From positions 1-64,000 of the forward strand of contig QANU01010069.1 of NCBI GenBank assembly GCA_003254905.1: a stretch of 64,000 bases of DNA, read 5' to 3'. This document shows positions 58,138 to 64,000 of this stretch, one piece after another. The first letter of the stretch is position 1. Every line of letters begins with the position of its first letter. Below the pieces are notes generated by a model. That model saw only the letters and a list, made by a program, of their open reading frames with translations. It was not told the origin of the DNA and did not search any database. Origin of the DNA: Nissolia schottii. Its lineage: Eukaryota > Streptophyta > Magnoliopsida > Fabales > Fabaceae. The translations under genes and the position numbers were made by a program.

Positions 58138-59530
58138 TGAAACACCCTAACTAGCTAGATTATGCTTAAGTCATAAGCCAAGCTTAATCAGGTTGTTATC
58201 TACTCGGCGGGATTACTTGTAGTCCTTATATATTTTAGAAAATATCCCCTTTACTGAAAGTATGGACAGATTTAAAACTTTTTTCCTTGCATATGCCTAA
58301 AGGAAAATTAGGAGCCATGCATGAATGGTGCACATATTACGAGCGATAGAGCGTTACGGTGTAATGATTATGGGTCCAGTTAAATTAAAGTCAAAATAAT
58401 AGGCAATTCATGATACATATTGCAACATCGAGTGGTCCATCATTTATTAGTCAAACAATAACTTTACATACTTTAATTAGTAATCTAAGTTACATACAGC
58501 GTGCTACCAAAAAGCTTACAACTGGAAGACTAAGGATGGATGGAGTACTATCCATTGAATCCGTACAAAATGTCACGGCGACTGCACCATCATCCCGTTG
58601 CTAATACTCTTCCGGGTCCTCGTCCAGGTCTTTGTCATCCTCCTCCTCTGATTCTAACTCCATGGGATCTTCTTCCTCGGAATCCTCTATTGTGCTTGCT
58701 AGGAAACTAGGACGGGCAAGTCTTCATCTTCCTCGACGTCTTGGGCAATCTCAGGAATCGAGGGCAGGTCTCAGTGTGCAATGGAGAGTCCTGCCTCTGC
58801 GTAGTGAGTGCGAGAGGCAAGGCGACGTCTGAAGAGAGGGTTGACCGGCTTCCTAGGTCCACGGCAGTAGAAGTGTGGCCGGGGAAGAGGTGGCAAGGAG
58901 TTCGGATCAACCTCGACTTCCTTCTCGTACGGGGGAGGATCCATGTCATCGTCGTCGATGACAATTGGTGTGGTGGGCGATGATCTAAGGCCAGTGATGG
59001 GTAGGCACATCCCTGCTCTCGGGGCAACCCTGGTAAACGAGCTGTGGGATCCAGCCCCACAACTATGTCGAGTCCGTCGACGGAATACTCATCGCTGTCA
59101 TCTGGAATCACAAGTGAGTGGGGGTGAGAACGATGCGTTCTCAGTAGGAATCTATAATGGTTACTACCTTTCTTTAGTTTGATTATGATCCAGGAAGCTC
59201 AGGAGTATTCTAGGTGTCATGCCATTCTACTTTCCCTAGTTTATTTTTAACTCTTGCTATTCTTGAACGACTTTATCTAAATTACTATGTGTAGTGGGAG
59301 GACCAAACCTTTATCCTAGTCATTAGGGATTCCCTATCGTGTTTCTTATCATTGATCATCCCACTGAAGATTACTCTAGAGTTTTGTCATAGGGCACTTG
59401 AGCCAGGCCTTCTTGCCACACATACGCTATACATACATACATACATACATACATACATACATACATACATACATAGAGTCATAATTCATGCATGGGGGGC
59501 TTGGGGTTTTCTCTTATGAGTCCTACGGCT
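58138..59530 (-). mobile_element. Partial Gypsy-type LTR, family copy d
   Basis: On the plus strand it begins TGAAACACCCTAACTAGC. This is the reverse-complement counterpart of the 3' end of copy b (TGTAACACCCTTAGC), and it keeps TTATGCTTAAGTCATAAGC and ACTTGTAGTCCTT. The next shared blocks are TGGAATCACAAGTGAGTGGG (59101) and CATGCATGGGG...TTCTCTTA (59488). Between 58380 and 59090 it carries about 500 more bases than copy b, GC-rich. It is truncated toward 59530, where Copia sequence begins. Confidence 0.7.
59431..59474. repeat. (ACAT)n microsatellite
   Basis: Eleven ACAT units inside LTR copy d. Confidence 0.95.
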
Positions 59531-59579
59531 ACTTCCTTTTTCGTTACTTTTCTTGCTCAACATGTTGATCAACACCAAC

Positions 59580-62500
59580 AGTGGGATTAGTCATATCATC
59601 ATCATTTATCAAAATAGATGGCATAGACCCTAAAAAAGAGCAATAGGTACTGGAAAGACAACACATTCCTCTTTGATGCTAATAACATGTGGGGGTCCTG
59701 AATTTCAACTTGTCCTGGCTCTTCTTCAAAATAAATTACAAGATCAAACTCAATAATAATTGTCATGTGAGAAGGACAATAAAATCTGGATCCTCTTGAG
59801 CTAATGCAATATCCAACAAAGAAACCACTAATAGTTTTAGAATCCATCTTCTTTATTTTTGGATTATAAGGTCCAACTTTTTCTTTACATATCCAAACAT
59901 GAAAATACTTCAAAGTAGGTTTCTTACCAAACATAAGTTCATACGGATTTTAGGAACAGATTTACTTAGCACATGATTCAAAATATAAGCTGTAGTTCTC
60001 AATGCCTCTCCCCATAAGAACTCTAGAAGAGTGGAATGACTCAACATGCACCTCACCATATCCATCAGTGTATGGTTCCACATTTCTATAAGTCTGTTTT
60101 GCTATAGAGTGCTTAGCATGATGTATTGTGCATCGATGCCATAATCTTGAAAGAATCAAGCAAAAGGCCAAGGGTTTCATCCAATTTCATCATATTTACC
60201 ATAGAATTCACGACCTCTATCAGATTTTACACTCTTGTTTTGCATGCCAAATTTCAACTCAACAGTAGCTTTGAAAGTCTTAAAGGAATCTATACACTCA
60301 AATTTCTCCTTTAGCAAATCAATCTAACCATATATAGAGAAATCATCAGTGAAGGTGATGAAATACCTAAAACCTTCTAAGGTAATAGGAGTAATAGGCC
60401 CACAAATATTTGTGTTTATCAACTGCAATATACCTTCTTTTCTAGTATCATTTTTATTCCTGACTCCAGCAGTAAGTTTCCCTTTTACACAATCAACACA
60501 AGTATTGAAATCAAAGGAATCCAAACTATGAAGAATATCTTCCTTGATCAGCCTTTCAATTCTTTACCTAGAAATATGCCCTAACCTCTTGTGCCACAAC
60601 ATAGAAGAACTTTTAGTAGCTCTATACCATGCTTTTTTCCAACCACAATATTAACATTAGAACACATTTGGTTAGGAGAAGAAGAAAACATTCAGCACAT
60701 ATAGGCCATTTGACAAAAGTCCAAAAACCAAGAAAAATATATTCATTATATATACATACTTCCTTACAACCATACACAAAAGAGTAACAATAATTATCTA
60801 AAGTAGAGATAGAGACCAAATTTCTTCCCATAGGAGGCACATAAACCATATCTCTCATAAATCATATTCATTACTTAGCTTTATACAAAATTCTCATTTT
60901 TCTCCTCTTTGACTTTAACTCCATTTCCTACTACTACCATCAACTCTTGTTCATTTGGCTTTCTCCTTGACTTGAAGGCTTGCAAGGAATTTATGACATG
61001 AATAGTAGCACCAGTATCTAACCACCAAGTATTAGAAAGAACATCAACCATATTCGATTCAAAGCACACTAGAACCATGGGATTACCTTTTTTCTTCTTT
61101 ACTAGCCAACTCTTAAACTTGTAGCAATCAGAATGCTTGTGCCCATACATTTCACAGAACTTACACTTTCAATTAAACTTTGGCTTTACCACAACAGCTT
61201 CACTAGTTTCTTGATCAACAATAATTTCATCTTTATCACCCCATGTTTATCAATCAGAATGCTTGTGACCATAAATTTCACTGTGTTTCATGCGAAATAA
61301 TTCTAGGGAATCTTCCAGTGCTTACACAAAAGAATGCTTAAACAGCGAGAATCGATTGAGGCATTCTCAAGTGAAGAACAGGGGCATGAATTTTGAAATA
61401 AGAGAGAAGTGGAGAGTGAGAATTGGAAATGTAAATATATTCAATAATGGTCATCGGAGTGACTTTGATTACAAAGTTATCCCTGCCAGAGCGAAGGATT
61501 GTAGTGCAAGTTACATTGAAGAAAGGGGAGAAAAGAGTGTTAAAGTTAAAGAGAGTATTACAATTACGACTACTCCTAAGAAAGCAAGGAAATGAAATGA
61601 AAAAGAAAAAGAGTCGGCATATAATGAGCTTTCGTAGGACTACTGACTGCCGGCTGAGGGACTTACTTAAGTCGATAGGCTTGTCAGGAAAACCACCTCG
61701 AGTTTAGTCCAGGAGCCATGTATGTATAGAATTTCAAGGCTCTCAACTTCTGATAACCGTTTTTCCCCCAACCAGTCGATAGTTACCATTTTGATCCGTC
61801 GTGGTCAGCATAATATGGACCAGTTCTGCTTGCATGTGTGACATAACATGCAGGAATTACCTTCGTTTTTCTGAATGTGGGAAGTTATTTCCCTTCGTGG
61901 GGACGTCAGATTGAAGGTGATTGCTTGTGTTCAAATCTGCTAATTGTTCCCTCCATAGGATTGACTTAATAAGCCAATTTTTCGCTAAGTCTCAAAGCTC
62001 GTCGCAATGTTCACCCAACACAAGGCTGTTTCCATGATGCGAACGTGACAACCCTTAGACAAATTATCATCTTTACGATAGCTTTACCTTGGTCGTCGAA
62101 CTATAGCATCGATGCCTTAGTTAATTGGTGATATTTAAGTCACCTTGATCTTTGTCATCTCTTGATTTTTTGTCGCGACGAGTACTCCCTCGCGACCGCT
62201 TCTCTTAGCTATCCTTTAGCAACTTCTGTCGCCGAATAGCTATTGTCGCGACACCTCTTCTTTCGTGACCCCATTTTTTAGAGAGCCTTGACGATCTTTC
62301 TATCGCCCATGGCTGCTAACCTTCGCGTCGCCAATGTTCTTACCAGTTGCGTCTCGCCAAAGTTCATTTCGACACAAACTCTTAGTAAAAATTTGCTTCT
62401 CACTATACCGCGGATTTTGGTGATCTAACACACTGTATTTTTCTTCTTCTTATCAACAGTCTTATTAGTGGCTAGTTGCACAATAGGGGCCTTACCTTCC

Positions 62501-63082
62501 TTCATCGTTTGTTCCTCTTGTGTGAGGATTGGAACCAATTCATCCATTGACCATTCTTCCTTCTAAGCATTATAAAAAGTCCTTAACAAGTCAAATTCAG
62601 GAGGAAGAGAATCTAACACTTGCCACACCAAAAAATCACTTCCTAATTCCGCTTTCATGGATTTCAGCTTATTGTACCAGTTAGTTAACTTCATAGCATG
62701 CTCAAGAACACCAGAGATCCTGCCATACTTAGTCTTGATCAGTAAGTTGAGATAATGTGACTTTTTTAGTCTTATCAACCTTCTTAAACTTCTTTCTAAC
62801 TAAGTTCAAAATTTTTTTTGCATTGTCAATCTTTGAAATGTAATCCTTAATTGCCTTTTCCATGTTATGCTTCACGGTCATCAGATAGGCTTTATTAGAA
62901 TGAGCCCATTTGTCGTACTTTGCCTTTTCATTGGTCGAAGAATCATCAATGGGCTTCTTAGGCTCATCCTCAATAAGTGCACTATCAAAACTTGCAATAG
63001 CAAGGAACAACTTCATTAACTCAACCCAATCCTCATAAGTTGTCCCACTCAGCTTTATTAGTGAGCTCATATGCACAGGCAA
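59580..63082 (-). pseudogene. Second Copia relic: gag, protease, integrase
   Basis: Minus-strand pieces in order: gag 63082-62729 (LSGTTYEDWVELMKLFL) and 62778-62563 (SLPPEFDLL); after an interrupting LTR, a zinc knuckle K-C-K-F-C-E-M-Y-G-H-K-H-S-D-C (about 61175-61130, CX2CX4HX4C); protease WWLDTGATIHV (about 61030); pre-integrase (FDFNTCVDCVKGKL, 60510); integrase core (TFTDDFSIYG, 60330); and integrase tail (59934-59602, VWICKEK... GFFVGY). Reverse transcriptase and RNase H are absent because the relic is cut at about 59550 against LTR copy d. Stops and frameshifts are common. It is a different Copia family from the 10.9-19 kb pair. Confidence 0.85.
61284..62430. mobile_element. Solo LTR inserted in the second Copia relic
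   Basis: 1,147 bases, TGTTTCATGCG...GATCTAACA on the plus strand, flanked on both sides by CACTG (61279-61283 and 62431-62435). TG...CA termini with a 5-base duplication identify an LTR-retrotransposon solo LTR. It splits gag from the zinc-knuckle segment. Moderately GC-rich with several TCGCGAC/GTCGCGAC words near 62170-62250. No relation to the other LTRs in the window was seen; superfamily and orientation are unresolved. Confidence 0.85.
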
Positions 63083-64000
63083 AGCTGAAGTTTACAAGAT
63101 AATCGGAAGATTTCATGAAGCATATTCCTATTCTGATATACAATAATATTTAGCCACAATAAAGTTTTCTTATGCAATTGTAATCCCGTCGAAGGTCTCG
63201 AATTATAATGCATAAGCAAAACTCACACAAATATCAAAAGAATTATATTCATAAAGCATATCAAAATGATACTGAAAAACTTAAGGATATAATTATCAAC
63301 TCATTAAGAATTATACCAATAAAGACTAACGGTAAGTTCATTATTAATATAATTTTCAATGCAACATTAACAACAATATAATCCAAAACAATTTTATTTC
63401 ATCATAATTGGTCTTGCAAAGGTGAGCTTACAAGTATGAGAAATATCAAACAATAATATCAATAGACATATCAATCTATCAATCAACAACTTTTAAGAAA
63501 AAAATTGCACAATATTAAGCAATAGCAACAACATTTCTTAATTATGTTCAAACCAACAAACATAAATCAGATCCAAAAAATTAATCCAATAACCAAAACA
63601 TGTTCACTTTGAGTATGATTAATATAATGTGTTCAGTAGTACCAAATTCATGCATAAAAATTTTCGGACCTAAATATGGAGAGTATCATATAATATTAAA
63701 CAGTTTAAGCTTCAATAAATTCACAACAATTATTTCTTATGTCCAAAAAAAAAATTAAAACATACCAATAAACCATAAATAAAAAATTATTGATTTTAAA
63801 AAAATTGAAAATTCTTGGCCCATGGAGGGCCCGAGTGGGCCTTATGCGTGGGTACTATTCATCACCATATACGCCCATTCACCAGGAATCGAGTCGGACA
63901 TGACCCACAAATTATCAGCAGGTCACTAGTGATTTCTCGCGCTACAAGCCACCAATTCCTTCGATTTTGGTGGCTATGAAATCATGAGAATGAGCTCTAC
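63083..64000 (-). other. Probable leader of the second Copia relic
   Basis: AT-rich, noncoding, upstream of gag in transcription sense. A TGGTATCAGAGC primer site is not reached, so the 5' LTR, if present, lies beyond the window. 63820-63960 is more GC-rich (GGCCCATGGAGGGCCC). Confidence 0.4.

Noticed and set aside
61290-61707. 101- and 86-codon plus-strand frames
   Set aside because: They lie in the inserted solo LTR, overlap each other in different frames, and have no motif.

Overview
The window is plant nuclear DNA, most likely from an AT-rich eudicot genome and possibly a legume. Three things support this: plant-type interrupted genes with GT-AG introns, a plant-specific xylan glucuronosyltransferase, and a dense layer of nested Copia, Gypsy, LINE, SINE and hAT-type elements. 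The species cannot be fixed from the sequence alone. Four bases are N.

Only three or four gene loci look intact. (1) A 14-exon mitochondrial Rho GTPase gene of the MIRO2 type lies at 31.67-40.34 kb on the plus strand. (2) A four-exon GUX4/GUX5-like glucuronoxylan glucuronosyltransferase gene lies at 42.97-47.52 kb on the plus strand. (3) Two two-exon genes for the same 76-residue, eight-cysteine defensin-like secreted peptide lie at 24.5 and 55.7 kb. By eye they match over about 1.64 kb, 31,205 bases apart. A decayed third copy sits at 52.7 kb and a promoter-only fragment at 54 kb, so this is a small defensin-like cluster split by about 26 kb that holds the two housekeeping genes.

The rest is mobile DNA. 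0.2-8.3 kb: a partial Gypsy-type LTR (a) beside a large foldback element, a complete solo LTR of the same family (b, ATTGT target duplication), and a hAT foldback element (ATTATGAA duplication) whose arms carry a tRNA-like sequence. 8.3-10.9 kb: unassigned AT-rich and GATG-rich DNA with one orphan reading frame. 10.9-17.3 kb: a minus-strand Copia element with both LTRs, primer site and polypurine tract but a broken polyprotein. 17.3-19.0 kb: a plus-strand fragment of the same family fused to it as an inverted pair. 20.2-20.6 kb: a LINE tail. 27.4-29.8 kb: a third partial Gypsy LTR (c). 48.8-50.8 kb: a LINE fragment. 58.1-59.5 kb: a fourth Gypsy LTR piece (d). 59.6-63.1 kb: a second Copia relic, itself interrupted by an unrelated solo LTR with a CACTG duplication.

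Introns of both large genes carry small insertions: a hAT MITE and a second MITE in MIRO, two opposed SINEs and one MITE in GUX. The most distinctive observations are the identical tract in the defensin-like cluster, the tRNA-like module in the hAT arms, and a short palindrome around the TATA box of the Gypsy LTR family that keeps its pairing while its bases change. All coordinates come from reading by eye; no alignment or database search was run.
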